Assembly: GCA_021154885.1 (NCBI GenBank)
Contig: JAJKHS010000118.1
Span: 1 to 64,000 of the forward strand
DNA length: 64,000 nucleotides
Direction of reading: 5' to 3'
Source of the DNA: Thermoanaerobaculum sp.
GTDB taxonomy: Bacteria; Acidobacteriota; Thermoanaerobaculia; Multivoradales; UBA5704
Shown here in pieces: positions 36,503 to 45,840 of the stretch (the first letter of the stretch is position 1; each line of letters starts with the position of its first letter). The notes under the pieces are model-generated. The model was not told where the DNA came from. It ran no database searches and saw only the letters and a program-made list of their open reading frames with translations. A program made the position numbers and the translations under genes.

Positions 36503-37762
36503 TCAGATCACCGTGCCCGGCGGAATGACGGCGTTTTTGGGTACGACGATGATCCCTTCGCGGATGCAGTAGTTGTCCGCGTCGGCTTCCTGGATCCCCC
36601 CGGCGTTGATCAGTTTGCTGCCGTCGCCGATGCGCGAGTCGAAGTCGACGATGGCGTTGCGGATGTGGCAGTCGCGGCCGATGCCGATGGCGACCTCCGA
36701 CGTGCCGTCGTTCTCCCAGAAGCTCGCGCCCATGATCACCGAGCGCTCGACGATGGAGCCGGCCCGCACCGCGGCGCGGATGCCGATGATGGAGTCGGTG
36801 ACGCGGGACCCGGACAGGATGCTCCCCTCGCTCAGGATCGAGCACTGGACGAAGCACTCGGTAACCTTGGTGCCCGGCAGGAAGCGCGGGTGGGTGTAGA
36901 TCCGGAACTCCGGATCGTAGAGGTTGAGCGGCGGCAGCGGCAGCGTCAGGTCGAGGTTGGCCTGGTGGAAGCTGGGGATGGTGCCGATGTCGGCCCAGTA
37001 TTTGTTGTGGGGGAAGGCGTAGACCTTGTAGCTGCTCAGCGCCTGGGGGATGACCTCACGGCCGAAGTCGACGGTGGTGCTGCCGATGAGCAGCTCCTTC
37101 AAGACCTCGGGCCGGAAGACGTAGATGCCCATGCTGGCGAGATACGAGCCCGGCGGCGCCGGGAAGCCGAGGGCGGCCTGGGTCTGCTCGTCGAGGGCCA
37201 GGGCGTCGAGCTGCTCGGCCTCCTTCGGCTTCTCGACGAAATTCACCACGCGGCCGGAAGGGTCGAGGTGGAGGATGCCCAAGCCCGGCGCCTCTTCTCG
37301 GGAGACGGGCTTGACGGCGATCGTCAGGTCGGCGCCGCGCTGGCGGTGGGTTTTCACGAACTCGGTGATGTCCATCAGGTAGAGCTGGTCGCCGGAGAGG
37401 ATCAGCACCTCTGGCGGGTTCGCTTCGATCAGGCGGGGGAGGGTGTGGCGCACGGCGTCGGCCGTCCCCTGAAACCAGTCCTGGCGTTCTGTCGTCAGCT
37501 CGGCGGCGAGGATGTTGACGAAGCCGCTGGAGAACGCGTCGAAGCGGTAGGTCTGCGCGATGTGCCGGTGCAGGCTGGTGCTGTTGAACTGGGTGATGAC
37601 GTAGATGCGGTCGATCCCGGCGAACAGGCTGTTGCTGATGGGGATGTCGATGAGACGGAACTTGCCCCCCACCGGCACCGCCGGTTTGGCCCGGTCCCGC
37701 GTCAGGGGCCACAGCCGGCTCCCCTGCCCACCGCCCAGGATTGCTGTGACGACTTTCTCCAT
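36503..37762 (-). CDS. glgC: Glucose-1-phosphate adenylyltransferase
   Basis: A 419-residue nucleotidyltransferase: GGGQGSRLWPLT (residues 10-21), the glucose-1-phosphate region VEKPKEA, and a C-terminal left-handed beta-helix with hexapeptide repeats (IGIRAAVRAGSIVERSVIMG). It makes ADP-glucose from ATP and glucose 1-phosphate, the committed step of glycogen synthesis. GGGAGGCGGCC ribosome site before the ATG. It forms an operon with glgA. Confidence 0.95.
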   Translation of the reverse strand: MEKVVTAILGGGQGSRLWPLTRDRAKPAVPVGGKFRLIDIPISNSLFAGIDRIYVITQFNSTSLHRHIAQTYRFDAFSSGFVNILAAELTTERQDWFQGTADAVRHTLPRLIEANPPEVLILSGDQLYLMDITEFVKTHRQRGADLTIAVKPVSREEAPGLGILHLDPSGRVVNFVEKPKEAEQLDALALDEQTQAALGFPAPPGSYLASMGIYVFRPEVLKELLIGSTTVDFGREVIPQALSSYKVYAFPHNKYWADIGTIPSFHQANLDLTLPLPPLNLYDPEFRIYTHPRFLPGTKVTECFVQCSILSEGSILSGSRVTDSIIGIRAAVRAGSIVERSVIMGASFWENDGTSEVAIGIGRDCHIRNAIVDFDSRIGDGSKLINAGGIQEADADNYCIREGIIVVPKNAVIPPGTVI

Positions 37763-37886
37763 GGCCGCCTCCCCTCGCTGGCGGTTTGGATCTTACAGCA
37801 GCGGCTGGGATTTACGCGTACAGAGATTCGTGCCCATCGGTACGGCATGCCCTTCAAGGGCAAGCCGCAACAACCGGCAAAGGACC

Positions 37887-37914
37887 TTTGCACCCCCGCC
37901 GCCTCCGCTACAAT
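37887..37914 (+). promoter_or_regulatory. Probable lipB promoter, leaderless
   Basis: TTTGCA at 37887-37892, a 16-base spacer and TACAAT at 37909-37914. The ATG of lipB begins 7 bases after the -10 hexamer, so transcription should start at or next to the start codon. No ribosome site is seen. Confidence 0.5.
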
Positions 37915-37921
37915 CAAGGAC

Positions 37922-38662
37922 ATGTCCGCCCCCCGCCGCCCTCTCCACTGGGATTTCCTCGGCCGCGTCCCCTACGCCGAGGCGCTCGCTCTCCAACTCG
38001 CCGCCCGCGCCGCCCTCAAGAGCGGCGAGGGACCGGAGCACCTTCTGCTGCTGGAGCACCCCCACGTCTACACCCTGGGGCGCAATGCCAGCGGCGCGGA
38101 CGTGTTGGCGGGTCCGGAGTGGCTCGCCGCCCGTGGCGTCGAGGTGGTGGAGTGCGATCGCGGCGGCCAGGTCACCTATCACGGCCCGGGGCAACTCGTG
38201 GGCTATCCGATCGTCAACCTCAGCCCTGACCGGCGGGATATTCGCCGCTATGTCCGCGATCTCCAGGAGGTGCTCATCCGCACCCTGGCCGGCTATGGCA
38301 TCGCCGCCGAGCCGCGGGACGGCCAGGAGCTCATCGGCGTCTGGGTGGGGGAGGAGAAGATCGCCTCGATCGGCGTTCACCTGTCGCGCTGGATCACCAC
38401 CCACGGCTTCGCCCTGAACGTCGCGACCGACCTCTCCTACTTCGCGGACATCATCCCCTGTGGCCTGCATCAGGTGCGGATGACCTCGATCGAGCGGCTC
38501 ACGGGCCGGGCGCCGTCGCTTTCCGAGCTCGCCGAGACGGCTGCCCGGCACTTCGGCGAGATCTTCGACCGCGAGCTGGTGGCGGAAACCCCGGCCGTCG
38601 CCTCTCTCCCCCTCTCCCGGGGAGGGGGGTGGGAGGGGGCGGGAGAGGGGGCCGGGGGGTGA
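37922..38662 (+). CDS. lipB: Lipoyl(octanoyl) transferase
   Basis: A 246-residue LipB. Signature RGGQVTYHGPGQLVGYP at 80-96, catalytic Lys146 in EEKIASIG and Cys180 in DIIPCGL. It moves octanoate from acyl carrier protein to the lipoyl domains of E2 and GcvH-like proteins, ahead of LipA. The last 20 or so residues (SLPLSRGGGW and on) are encoded by a family A repeat fragment, so the natural C-terminus was probably shorter. Confidence 0.93.
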   Translation: MSAPRRPLHWDFLGRVPYAEALALQLAARAALKSGEGPEHLLLLEHPHVYTLGRNASGADVLAGPEWLAARGVEVVECDRGGQVTYHGPGQLVGYPIVNLSPDRRDIRRYVRDLQEVLIRTLAGYGIAAEPRDGQELIGVWVGEEKIASIGVHLSRWITTHGFALNVATDLSYFADIIPCGLHQVRMTSIERLTGRAPSLSELAETAARHFGEIFDRELVAETPAVASLPLSRGGGWEGAGEGAGG

Positions 38663-38667
38663 GGGCC
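38601..38667. repeat. Half copy of a family A repeat
   Basis: One arm only (CTCCCGGGGAGGGGGGTGGG and following), matching the right arm of the element at 22567-22758. It forms the 3' end of the lipB reading frame. Confidence 0.7.
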
Positions 38668-38680
38668 CTGGCTCTGAGAA

Positions 38681-39655
38681 ATGCCTGACGCCGCCATCGG
38701 CCTCAACGCGGTGATCGTGGCCGTGACGGAGGAGGTGCCGCGCATCCTCACCGTCCGTCGCGAGCTTGCCGCCGGCGGGCCGGCCGAGGACGCCCTGCCC
38801 TTCGGCCCCCTGGAGCCCGAGACCGACCGCACCCTCGACCGCGGCCTGCGCCGCTGGGTGCGCGAGCAGACCGGCCTCGACCTGGGCTACGTCGAGCAGC
38901 TCTACACCTTCGGCGACCGCAACCGCGACCCAAGGGAGAGCCATGGCGGTCCGCGGCTCGTGTCCGTCGCCTACCTGGCCCTGGTGCGCGAGGTCTCCGT
39001 GAGCGGCGAGGCCCGCTGGCGGGACTGGTATGAGTTCTTCCCCTGGGAGGACTGGCGGGACGGCCATCCCGCCATCCTCGATCGCCTTGCTCCGGCCCTC
39101 GACAGCTGGGTCGCCGCGGCACCCAATCCGCGCAGCCGGCAGGAGCGGCGAGAGCGCGCGGAGATCGTCTTCGGCCTTGGCGGGGTGGCCTGGGACGGCG
39201 AGCGCGTTCTCGAACGCTACGAGCTCCTCTACGAGGCCGGCCTGGTGCCCGAGGCCCGGCGCGACCGGATCGAGCGGGGCGAGGCCGATCGGCTCCCCCC
39301 CGAGGACGCCGAGCCCCTGCCGGCCCGCGCCATGGCGCTCGATCACCGGCGCATCCTGGCCACGGCCCTGGGGCGCCTGCGGGGGAAGCTCAAGTACCGA
39401 CCGGTCGTCTTCGAGCTGCTGCCGCCGACCTTCACTCTGCTGCAGCTCCAGCGGGTGGTGGAGGCCCTGGCCGGCGTGCGCCTCCACAAGCAGAACTTCC
39501 GCCGCCTGGTGGAGACCGGCGGCCTTGTCGAGGGCACCGGCCGCCAGGACGCGCAGACCGGCGGCCGTCCCGCCGAGCTGTTCGTCTTCCGCCGCGAGGT
39601 CCTGCGCGAGCGGCCGGCGCCGGGCGTCGGGCTGCCGGGACTGCGGCGTCCCTAA
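38681..39655 (+). CDS. nrtR: Nudix/winged-helix regulator of NAD synthesis, NrtR type
   Basis: A 324-residue protein. The N-terminal 150 residues have a Nudix-like fold without an intact Nudix box (GLRRWVREQTGLDLGYVEQLYTFGD), as in NrtR regulators, which bind ADP-ribose or NAD derivatives instead of hydrolysing them. Residues about 245-295 (FTLLQLQRVVEALAGVRLHK and on) match the NrtR winged helix. It stands 105 bases upstream of nadABC with palindromes between. It is longer than typical NrtR (about 230 residues) because of a central Arg/Glu-rich insertion (about 150-210). Expected role: repressor of nadABC. Confidence 0.8.
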   Translation: MPDAAIGLNAVIVAVTEEVPRILTVRRELAAGGPAEDALPFGPLEPETDRTLDRGLRRWVREQTGLDLGYVEQLYTFGDRNRDPRESHGGPRLVSVAYLALVREVSVSGEARWRDWYEFFPWEDWRDGHPAILDRLAPALDSWVAAAPNPRSRQERRERAEIVFGLGGVAWDGERVLERYELLYEAGLVPEARRDRIERGEADRLPPEDAEPLPARAMALDHRRILATALGRLRGKLKYRPVVFELLPPTFTLLQLQRVVEALAGVRLHKQNFRRLVETGGLVEGTGRQDAQTGGRPAELFVFRREVLRERPAPGVGLPGLRRP

Positions 39656-39658
39656 CCC

Positions 39659-39689
39659 TTGACAACTCCATATACTCAGGTCTAGTATA
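39659..39689 (+). promoter_or_regulatory. nadABC promoter overlapped by upstream NrtR-like operator
   Basis: TTGACA (39659-39664), 18-base spacer and TAGTAT (39683-39688). The 19-bp imperfect palindrome TATACTCA-GGT-CTAGTATA (39671-39689) covers the spacer and -10, an ideal repressor position. It has the same arm length and 3-base centre as the perfect palindrome at 39731-39749. Confidence 0.65.
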
Positions 39690-39696
39690 ACCCTCA

Positions 39697-39720
39697 GGCC
39701 GGCGGTGCCGGCCCTTCTTT
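39697..39720 (+). terminator. Hairpin with pyrimidine tail in nadA leader
   Basis: Perfect 7-bp stem GGCCGGC/GCCGGCC with a GGT loop followed by CTTCTTT. It could end the nrtR transcript, or act as an attenuator or 5' stabiliser on nadABC mRNA, since the upstream promoter starts transcription right at its base. Confidence 0.5.
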
Positions 39721-39730
39721 ATGACCTCGA

Positions 39731-39749
39731 TATGCTCAAGATGAGCATA
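39731..39749 (+). promoter_or_regulatory. Second NrtR-like operator, perfect palindrome
   Basis: TATGCTCA-AGA-TGAGCATA, perfect 8-bp arms with a 3-base centre, directly upstream of the GGAG ribosome site of nadA. Its centre (39740) is exactly 60 bases from that of the first operator (39680), close to six helical turns. Confidence 0.7.
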
Positions 39750-39760
39750 GGAGATAGACG

Positions 39761-40798
39761 ATGAACCTCGAAGCTCCACGGCCGTACGCCTCGCTCGACT
39801 ACACGCCCGCGGTGGCCCGCGCGACCGCGCCCATCCACGCACGGGTGCGCTCGGTGATCCCGGACCTGGAGTGGCCGGTCTTCGCGCCGTACATCGCCGC
39901 CATCAACGAGCTGAAGCGGCAGAGGAATGCCGTCGTCCTGGCCCACAACTACCAGACGCCGGAGATCTTTCATGGCGTCGCCGACTTCGTGGGCGACTCC
40001 CTGGCCCTGGCGCAACAGGGGGCCAAGACCGATGCTCAGGTGATCGTTCTGGCCGGCGTCCACTTCATGGCCGAGACGGCGAAGATCCTCTCGCCGGAGA
40101 AGACGGTGCTGATCCCCGATCTGCTGGCCGGCTGCTCGCTGGCGGCCTCGATCACGGCCGCGGACGTCCGCCTGTTGCGGCAGCGCTACCCGGGCGTGCC
40201 GGTGGTGACCTACGTCAACACCTCGGCGGCGGTGAAGGCCGAGTCGGACGTCTGCTGCACTTCGGCCAATGCCGTGGCGGTGGTGGAGTCGCTGGGAGTG
40301 GACCGCGTGATCTTCCTCCCGGACGAGTACCTGGGCAAGTACGTGGCCTCGCAGACCGACGTCCAGATCATCCTCTGGAAGGGCCATTGCGAGGTGCACG
40401 AGCGCTTCAGCGGCGCCGAGCTGCGGGCCTACCGCCAGGCGCAGGGAGGCGACGTCCAGATCCTGGCCCACCCCGAGTGCGCGCCGGAGGTGCTGGCCGA
40501 GGCGGACTTCGTGGGCTCCACGGCGGCGATGTCGCGCTGGGTCGGCGAGCAGCGGCCGCGGCGGGTGGTGATGATCACCGAGTGCTCGATGAGCGACAAC
40601 GTGGCCGTCGACTATCCCGACGTCGAGTTCGTCCGTCCGTGTAATCTTTGCCCGCATATGAAGCGGATCACGCTGCCGAAGATCCTGCGCTCGCTGGAGA
40701 CGATGGAGACGAAGGTGGAGGTGGAGCCCGAGGTGGCCGGCCGCGCCCGCCGGGCGGTGGAGCGCATGCTGGCGGTCGGGAGGAGGGAGGGGCAATGA
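39761..40798 (+). CDS. nadA: Quinolinate synthase
   Basis: A 345-residue [4Fe-4S] enzyme that condenses iminoaspartate with dihydroxyacetone phosphate to quinolinate. The three cluster Cys lie in [19 protein letters not shown] and CNLCPHMKR; other conserved stretches are AHNYQTPEI and [19 protein letters not shown] ribosome site. Its stop overlaps the nadB ATG (ATGA). First gene of nadABC. Confidence 0.95.
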   Translation: MNLEAPRPYASLDYTPAVARATAPIHARVRSVIPDLEWPVFAPYIAAINELKRQRNAVVLAHNYQTPEIFHGVADFVGDSLALAQQGAKTDAQVIVLAGVHFMAETAKILSPEKTVLIPDLLAGCSLAASITAADVRLLRQRYPGVPVVTYVNTSAAVKAESDVCCTSANAVAVVESLGVDRVIFLPDEYLGKYVASQTDVQIILWKGHCEVHERFSGAELRAYRQAQGGDVQILAHPECAPEVLAEADFVGSTAAMSRWVGEQRPRRVVMITECSMSDNVAVDYPDVEFVRPCNLCPHMKRITLPKILRSLETMETKVEVEPEVAGRARRAVERMLAVGRREGQ

Positions 40799-42417
40799 AC
40801 AGGCTGACGGCGATCGACGGGATTTCGCGGTCCGAGGTACTGGTCCTGGGAAGCGGCACGGCGGGCCTCACGGCCGCGCTGGGCTGCGCTCCCCTGCGGG
40901 TGACGGTGCTCACCAAGGTGCGCGAGGGCTCCGGCGGCTCGAGCCCCTGGGCCCAGGGCGGCATCGCCGCCGCGGTGGGGAAGGACGACGCTCCGGCCCT
41001 CCATGCGGCGGACACTCTGGCCGCCGGCGCGGGGCTGAACGACCCCCGGGCGGTGGAGCTGCTGACCGCCGAGGGGCCGCAGCGGGTGAAGGCTCTCCTC
41101 GCCCTCGGCGCCCATTTCGATCTCGACGACTCCGGCGCGCTGGCTCTCGGCCGGGAGGCCGCCCACAGCCGCCGCCGCATCCTGCACTCGCGAGATGCCA
41201 CGGGGGCGGAGATCGTGCGCACCCTGGTGGCGGCCGTGCACCACGCCCCAGAGGTGCGGAGGGTCGACGGCGCCTTCGCGATCGATCTGGTCCTGGATGG
41301 GGGCCAAGTGGTCGGCGCCGTGGCCGTCCACGCCGGCGGCCGGCGGGTGCTCCATCTCGCTCCGGCCGTGGTGCTGGCGACCGGCGGCCTGGGCCATCTC
41401 TATCTCCACACCACCAATCCGCCCGAGGCCACGGGCGACGGCCTGGCCATGGCGGCGCGGGCCGGGGCCCGGCTGGTGGACCTGGAGTTCGTCCAGTTCC
41501 ATCCCACGGCTCTGGCCGCCGGCGCTGATCCCATGCCGCTCTTGACCGAGGCCTTGAGGGGGGAGGGCGCCCTGTTGATCGACGACACGGGCCGCCGCTT
41601 CATGACGACGGAGCACCGGGATGCGGAGCTCGCGCCGCGCGACGTCGTGGCGCGGGCCCTCTGGAGCCGGCTGATGGCCGGTCACCGGGCCTTCCTCGAT
41701 TCGCGCGCGGCGGTGGGGGAGGAGTTCCCGGAGCATTTTCCGACCGTCTTCCGGCTTTGCCAGGAGCACGGGCTCGACCCGCGGACCGAGCCGATTCCGG
41801 TCGCCCCGGCCGCCCACTACCACATGGGCGGCATCGCCGTGGACGATCGCGGCCGGACCTCTCTGGCCGGGCTCTGGGCCTGTGGCGAGGTCACCGCGAC
41901 CGGCGTCCACGGCGCCAACCGGCTGGCCAGCAACTCGCTGCTTGAAGCCCTGGTGTTCGGCGCCCGGGTGGCTGAGGACCTGCGCGCCGGCCTGCCCGCG
42001 GCTCGCGCGCCGCGCAGTCTGCGCACGGCCGGCGGCCCGGCGGCAGATGTGGCCGCTGCCGGCGACGCCGAGCTGATCGCGGCCGTCCGCCGGCTGATGT
42101 GGGAGAAGGTCGGGGTGGTGCGCGACGGGGCCGGCCTCACCGCCGCCCTGTCCGAGCTCGACCGCCTGGCCGCCCGCCATCCGCAGGCGTCAGGCGAGGC
42201 CCGCAACCTCCTCGGGGTGGGCCGGCTGGTGGCGGCCGCGGCCCTGGCTCGCCGCGAGAGCCGCGGCGGCCATTACCGCTCCGACTACCCGGCGCCGGAC
42301 CCCGCCTGGCAGCACCGGCTGTTCCTCACCGCCGCGCCGGACGGCTCGCCGCGGTTCGAAGACGCCGCCGCTGAGACTACGCCGAGCCTTGCCGTCTCCG
42401 GGAGCCGCGGCCGGTGA
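40795..42417 (+). CDS. nadB: L-aspartate oxidase
   Basis: A 540-residue FAD enzyme oxidising L-aspartate to iminoaspartate. The FAD motif is [12 protein letters not shown], followed by the [13 protein letters not shown] substrate region, [23 protein letters not shown] and the [16 protein letters not shown] signature. A C-terminal helical domain follows. It is related to succinate dehydrogenase flavoproteins, but the NAD operon context settles the assignment. It overlaps nadC by 4 bases (GTGA). Confidence 0.94.
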   Translation: MNRLTAIDGISRSEVLVLGSGTAGLTAALGCAPLRVTVLTKVREGSGGSSPWAQGGIAAAVGKDDAPALHAADTLAAGAGLNDPRAVELLTAEGPQRVKALLALGAHFDLDDSGALALGREAAHSRRRILHSRDATGAEIVRTLVAAVHHAPEVRRVDGAFAIDLVLDGGQVVGAVAVHAGGRRVLHLAPAVVLATGGLGHLYLHTTNPPEATGDGLAMAARAGARLVDLEFVQFHPTALAAGADPMPLLTEALRGEGALLIDDTGRRFMTTEHRDAELAPRDVVARALWSRLMAGHRAFLDSRAAVGEEFPEHFPTVFRLCQEHGLDPRTEPIPVAPAAHYHMGGIAVDDRGRTSLAGLWACGEVTATGVHGANRLASNSLLEALVFGARVAEDLRAGLPAARAPRSLRTAGGPAADVAAAGDAELIAAVRRLMWEKVGVVRDGAGLTAALSELDRLAARHPQASGEARNLLGVGRLVAAAALARRESRGGHYRSDYPAPDPAWQHRLFLTAAPDGSPRFEDAAAETTPSLAVSGSRGR

Positions 42418-43280
42418 GCGGCGGGCCGAGCGTTCGTCCAGTCCCTCTGTATCCGATCCTTTACGAGCCCCTGATCCGCCGGGCGCTCGAAGAGGATCTG
42501 GGCCGGGCCGGCGACCTGACGAGCGACGCCGTCCTGCCGCCGGATCTGAAGGGTGAGGCGAGAATCGTAGCCCGCGCCGCCGGCCGGCTGGCGGGGCTGC
42601 CGGCGTCCCTCTCCGCTTTCCGCCTCCTCGATCCCGAGATCGAGATTGAAACCCACGCCGCCGACGGCGAGGACATGGCAGCCGGCGCCGTCCTGGCGAT
42701 CGTGCGGGGACCGGCCCGCACCCTCCTCTCCGCCGAGCGCACGTCCCTCAACCTGCTGGGACGGCTGTGCGGCATCGCCACGGCGACGCGGGACCTGGTG
42801 CGCCGGGTGGAGCCCCACGGCGCGCGCATCGTCTGCACCCGCAAGACAACGCCGGGCCTGCGTGCCCTGGAGAAGTACGCCGTCCGCTGCGGCGGCGGCC
42901 ACAATCACCGTTTCGGATTGGACGATGCCGTGCTCATCAAGGACAACCACATCGCTCTGGCCGGTGGCCTGCGCACGGCCGTCGAGCGCGCCCGCCGTGC
43001 GGTGGGTCACCTGGTGAAGATCGAGGTCGAGGTGGACTCTCTGGAGATGCTGCGCGAGGCGCTCGATCTCGGGGCGGACGTGGTGCTGCTGGACAACATG
43101 TCCGTCGAGACCCTGCGCGAAGCCGTGGCGCTGGCCCGCGGCCGGGCGATCACCGAGGCCTCTGGAGGGATCACGCCCGAGACAGCCGCCGCCATCGCGG
43201 CCACCGGGGTCGATTTGCTCTCCCTGGGCTGGCTCACCCACAGCGCGCCGGCGTTGGACGTGGCGATGGATATTGGGTAA
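42414..43280 (+). CDS. nadC: Nicotinate-nucleotide pyrophosphorylase (carboxylating)
   Basis: A 288-residue quinolinate phosphoribosyltransferase forming nicotinate mononucleotide. Motifs: EDLGRAGDLTSDA, ERTSLNLLGRLCGIATAT, RKTTPGLRALEKYAVRCGGG and VLLDNMS. GTG start coupled to nadB. Last gene of the operon; a family B repeat follows. Confidence 0.95.
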   Translation: MSGGPSVRPVPLYPILYEPLIRRALEEDLGRAGDLTSDAVLPPDLKGEARIVARAAGRLAGLPASLSAFRLLDPEIEIETHAADGEDMAAGAVLAIVRGPARTLLSAERTSLNLLGRLCGIATATRDLVRRVEPHGARIVCTRKTTPGLRALEKYAVRCGGGHNHRFGLDDAVLIKDNHIALAGGLRTAVERARRAVGHLVKIEVEVDSLEMLREALDLGADVVLLDNMSVETLREAVALARGRAITEASGGITPETAAAIAATGVDLLSLGWLTHSAPALDVAMDIG

Positions 43281-43291
43281 GTCGCCGAGGA

Positions 43292-43393
43292 GCCAGGGAC
43301 AACAGGGACTTCAGAGACACCAGGGACAAAGAGACCTGCGCCGAAACCAGGATTTCCTCGTCCCTGCTGTCCCTGAAGTCCCTGTTGTCCCTC
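43292..43393. repeat. 9-bp-period inverted repeat, family B
   Basis: CAGGGACAA/CAGGGACTT/CAGAGACAC/CAGGGACAA units face GTCCCTGCT/GTCCCTGAA/GTCCCTGTT/GTCCCTCTC units across a loop of about 30 bases. It lies between the convergent nadC and secreted-protein genes. Confidence 0.75.
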
Positions 43394-43407
43394 TCCTGCT
43401 TCAACCC

Positions 43408-44652
43408 CTACCGCCCGAAGTTGCACAAATCGTCCACCCGCACCGCCTCGTGGCCGGTGCCGAACCTTCCGCCGGCGGTCATCAGCAGGCCGACCCAGCC
43501 CTGGGCGTGGGTGCCGTCCTGGTGCCAGAGGTCGAGGGCCAGAAAGCCGAAGGGCTGGGCCACGGGCAGGCTCGGACCCCCGACGTGCACCTTCTGAGTG
43601 GCGAGGGGGAAGGCGTTGCTCTGAGCCATCGACTGCGCGTTCTCCTCCTCGTCGAAGACCACGAGCTGCTGCTCGCCGAGCGGCGCCCAATTGGGCTTGC
43701 CGCCACAGTCGTGCAGGCTCACGTCGGCCCGGCGGTTGTCCCGCCAGACCACCAGGTCCGTGCCGCCGGAGAAGGTACCGCCATCCGCGTAGCGGACGTA
43801 GTAGAGGCTGGAGAGGGGCACGCGGTTGTCGCGCGAATCGAAGCCCACGTAGCGGCCGTAGAACGTGTAGTCTCCGGAGTGGAAGAAATCGGGATCGGCC
43901 ACGATGGCGATCGCCGCCTGGCTGCTCGCCGTGTTCTGGTCCGAGTTGACGTAGTAGTAGTCCCCCCAGAGCACGTTGGAGTCGCTCGCCAGGCCGGTGC
44001 CGCGGGCCGCGAAGTAGGATGCATCCGCCGGGGTGTTGGCCACGGTTCCCATCGTCCGCGGCGAGCAGCGGTTCACGGCGTCGATGGTGACGTACCCGGT
44101 GACCAGATTGGGATCGGCGCCGGCACTGCCCGCGCACTGGGCTTGAGTCCCCTTGGTGACCGAGCGGCCGGTGTGGGCGGCCCGCAGATACGTGAAGTCG
44201 ACGTCAGGAGCGGGCGCCGCCAGACCCGCCGCTCCGCTGGCAGTGGCACTGCCGCCGCAGCCGGCGAAGGTGACCCCCGAGGTCGAGGCCGGCCCGACGG
44301 GGCTCGTGTCCGGCCCGGTCGTCGGCAGCTTCCCCGTGAAGAGGTCGCGCAGGTTGAGGGTCTGGACGTCGTAGCCGGTCAGGTAGACGTCGAAGGCCAG
44401 CGTCGGCACGCCCCAGTCGGTCCACAGCACCACCCGGGCGAGAGCCGGCTTGGCCGAGGCGTTGTTCACCGACAAGAGGGTGGTGGCGCCCCCGGATTTG
44501 CCCAGGTCCACCTCGAAGTAGGGGACGAGGAGAGTGGCCGCCGGCTGATTGCCAACGCGACAATTGCCGGAGAGGACGCCGGCGGTTGAGGTGCCGGTCG
44601 TCAAAAAGGCAAAACTTGTCCCAAGGGCGAACAGGCCCTGTTTCCAGTTCAT
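43408..44652 (-). CDS. Exported protein of unknown function
   Basis: A 414-residue protein with a signal peptide (MNWKQGLFALGTSFAFLTTG, cleaved near TAG/VLS) and a beta-rich mature chain. It opens with the sequence QPAATLLVPYFEVDLGKSGG and contains LLSVNNASAKPALARVVLWTD and YLTGYDVQTLNLRDLF. I recall similar proteins in Acidobacteriota but no assigned function. Scattered single Cys pairs (CGGS, CAGS) may form disulfides. The start was chosen at 44652 because the signal peptide begins there; the frame extends 32 codons further up. Possibly a surface or secreted protein. Confidence 0.75.
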   Translation of the reverse strand: MNWKQGLFALGTSFAFLTTGTSTAGVLSGNCRVGNQPAATLLVPYFEVDLGKSGGATTLLSVNNASAKPALARVVLWTDWGVPTLAFDVYLTGYDVQTLNLRDLFTGKLPTTGPDTSPVGPASTSGVTFAGCGGSATASGAAGLAAPAPDVDFTYLRAAHTGRSVTKGTQAQCAGSAGADPNLVTGYVTIDAVNRCSPRTMGTVANTPADASYFAARGTGLASDSNVLWGDYYYVNSDQNTASSQAAIAIVADPDFFHSGDYTFYGRYVGFDSRDNRVPLSSLYYVRYADGGTFSGGTDLVVWRDNRRADVSLHDCGGKPNWAPLGEQQLVVFDEEENAQSMAQSNAFPLATQKVHVGGPSLPVAQPFGFLALDLWHQDGTHAQGWVGLLMTAGGRFGTGHEAVRVDDLCNFGR

Positions 44653-44791
44653 GACAGCGCTCCCGTGGATTTTTTTGAGCCCGCCTTGCTGGCTGGCTCC
44701 CGGATCAAAGGCCTTCGATCCGATGCGACCCTTCTCTGCGGCTTTCATGCCACCCTCTCTTCCGCCTCGTCTACGGTTACACTAGGGCCTT

Positions 44792-45724
44792 ATGAGCGAG
44801 ACTCTGATCCAGATCGGCCGCCAGCAGAGCGCCGCCCCGGCTCCCGGTCGCCGGGAGGGGCGCCCGGAGTGGCTGCGCATCCGGCTGGCGACGCCCGCGT
44901 CCTACCATCGGGTGCGCGGCCTGGTGGAGCGGCTGAGCCTCCATACCGTCTGCCAGGAAGCCCGCTGCCCCAACATCTACGAATGCTGGGGCGAGCACGG
45001 CACCGCCACCTTCATGATCCTGGGCGACGTCTGCACCCGCCGCTGCGGCTTCTGCGCCGTCACCTCCGGCCGGCCGCAGGCGGGCGCCGATCCGCTCGAG
45101 CCCGAGCACGTGGCGGAGGCCGTCGCCGTCATGGGCCTGCGCCACGCCGTCATCACCTCCGTGGACCGCGACGACCTGCCCGACGGCGGCGCCCGCCACT
45201 TCGCCCGGGTCATCGCCGCTATCCATCAGCACAACCCCGGGACCGCTGTCGAGGTCCTGACCCCCGATTTCCGCGGCGTGCCGGACGCTCTCGACGTCGT
45301 CCTCGGCGCTCGTCCCGAGGTGTTCTCCCACAACATGGAGACCGTCCCCCGCCTCTATAGGCAGGCGCGGCCGGGCAGTCGTTACGATCGCAGCCTGGGC
45401 CTCCTCGCCGCGGCCTCCGGCCGGCGCGATGCGGGAGCTGCCGGAGATTACCAGGGGAGGATCAAGACCGGCCTCATGCTCGGCCTGGGCGAGACCGCCG
45501 GGGAGATCGCCTCGACCCTCGCCGACATCCGCGACGCCGGGGTCGAGATCCTCACCCTCGGCCAATACCTGCAGCCCACCCCGAGGCACCTGCCGGTCGA
45601 CCGCTGGGTGCACCCCGACGAGTTTGCGGCCCACCGCGACTTCGCCCTCTCCCTGGGCTTCGCCCACTGCGAGGCGGGCCCGCTGGTGCGCAGCAGCTAC
45701 CACGCGCACGAGCACGTGAGGTAA
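44792..45724 (+). CDS. lipA: Lipoyl synthase
   Basis: A 310-residue radical-SAM enzyme inserting two sulfurs into protein-bound octanoate. Auxiliary cluster Cys lie in VCQEARCPNIYECW (C-x4-C-x5-C), the radical-SAM cluster in CTRRCGFC, and the C-terminal RSSYHA carries the auxiliary cluster Ser ligand. It finishes the pathway begun by LipB and serves the E2 encoded at 30.7 kb. TACACT 8 bases before the ATG and no ribosome site: perhaps leaderless. Confidence 0.95.
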   Translation: MSETLIQIGRQQSAAPAPGRREGRPEWLRIRLATPASYHRVRGLVERLSLHTVCQEARCPNIYECWGEHGTATFMILGDVCTRRCGFCAVTSGRPQAGADPLEPEHVAEAVAVMGLRHAVITSVDRDDLPDGGARHFARVIAAIHQHNPGTAVEVLTPDFRGVPDALDVVLGARPEVFSHNMETVPRLYRQARPGSRYDRSLGLLAAASGRRDAGAAGDYQGRIKTGLMLGLGETAGEIASTLADIRDAGVEILTLGQYLQPTPRHLPVDRWVHPDEFAAHRDFALSLGFAHCEAGPLVRSSYHAHEHVR

Positions 45725-45727
45725 AAA

Positions 45728-45840
45728 ACCAGGGACTTCAGGGACAGCAGGGACTTCAGAGACAACAGGGACCAAGCCGGAGACCGGGCCCTCCTCGTCC
45801 TGAAGTCCCTGATGTCCCTGAAGTCCCTCTTGTCCCTGGT
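45728..45840. repeat. 9-bp-period inverted repeat, family B
   Basis: CAGGGACTT/CAGGGACAG/CAGGGACTT units on the left, GTCCCTGAT/GTCCCTGAA/GTCCCTCTT on the right, starting 4 bases after the lipA stop and ending at the stop of the convergent transporter gene. Confidence 0.75.
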
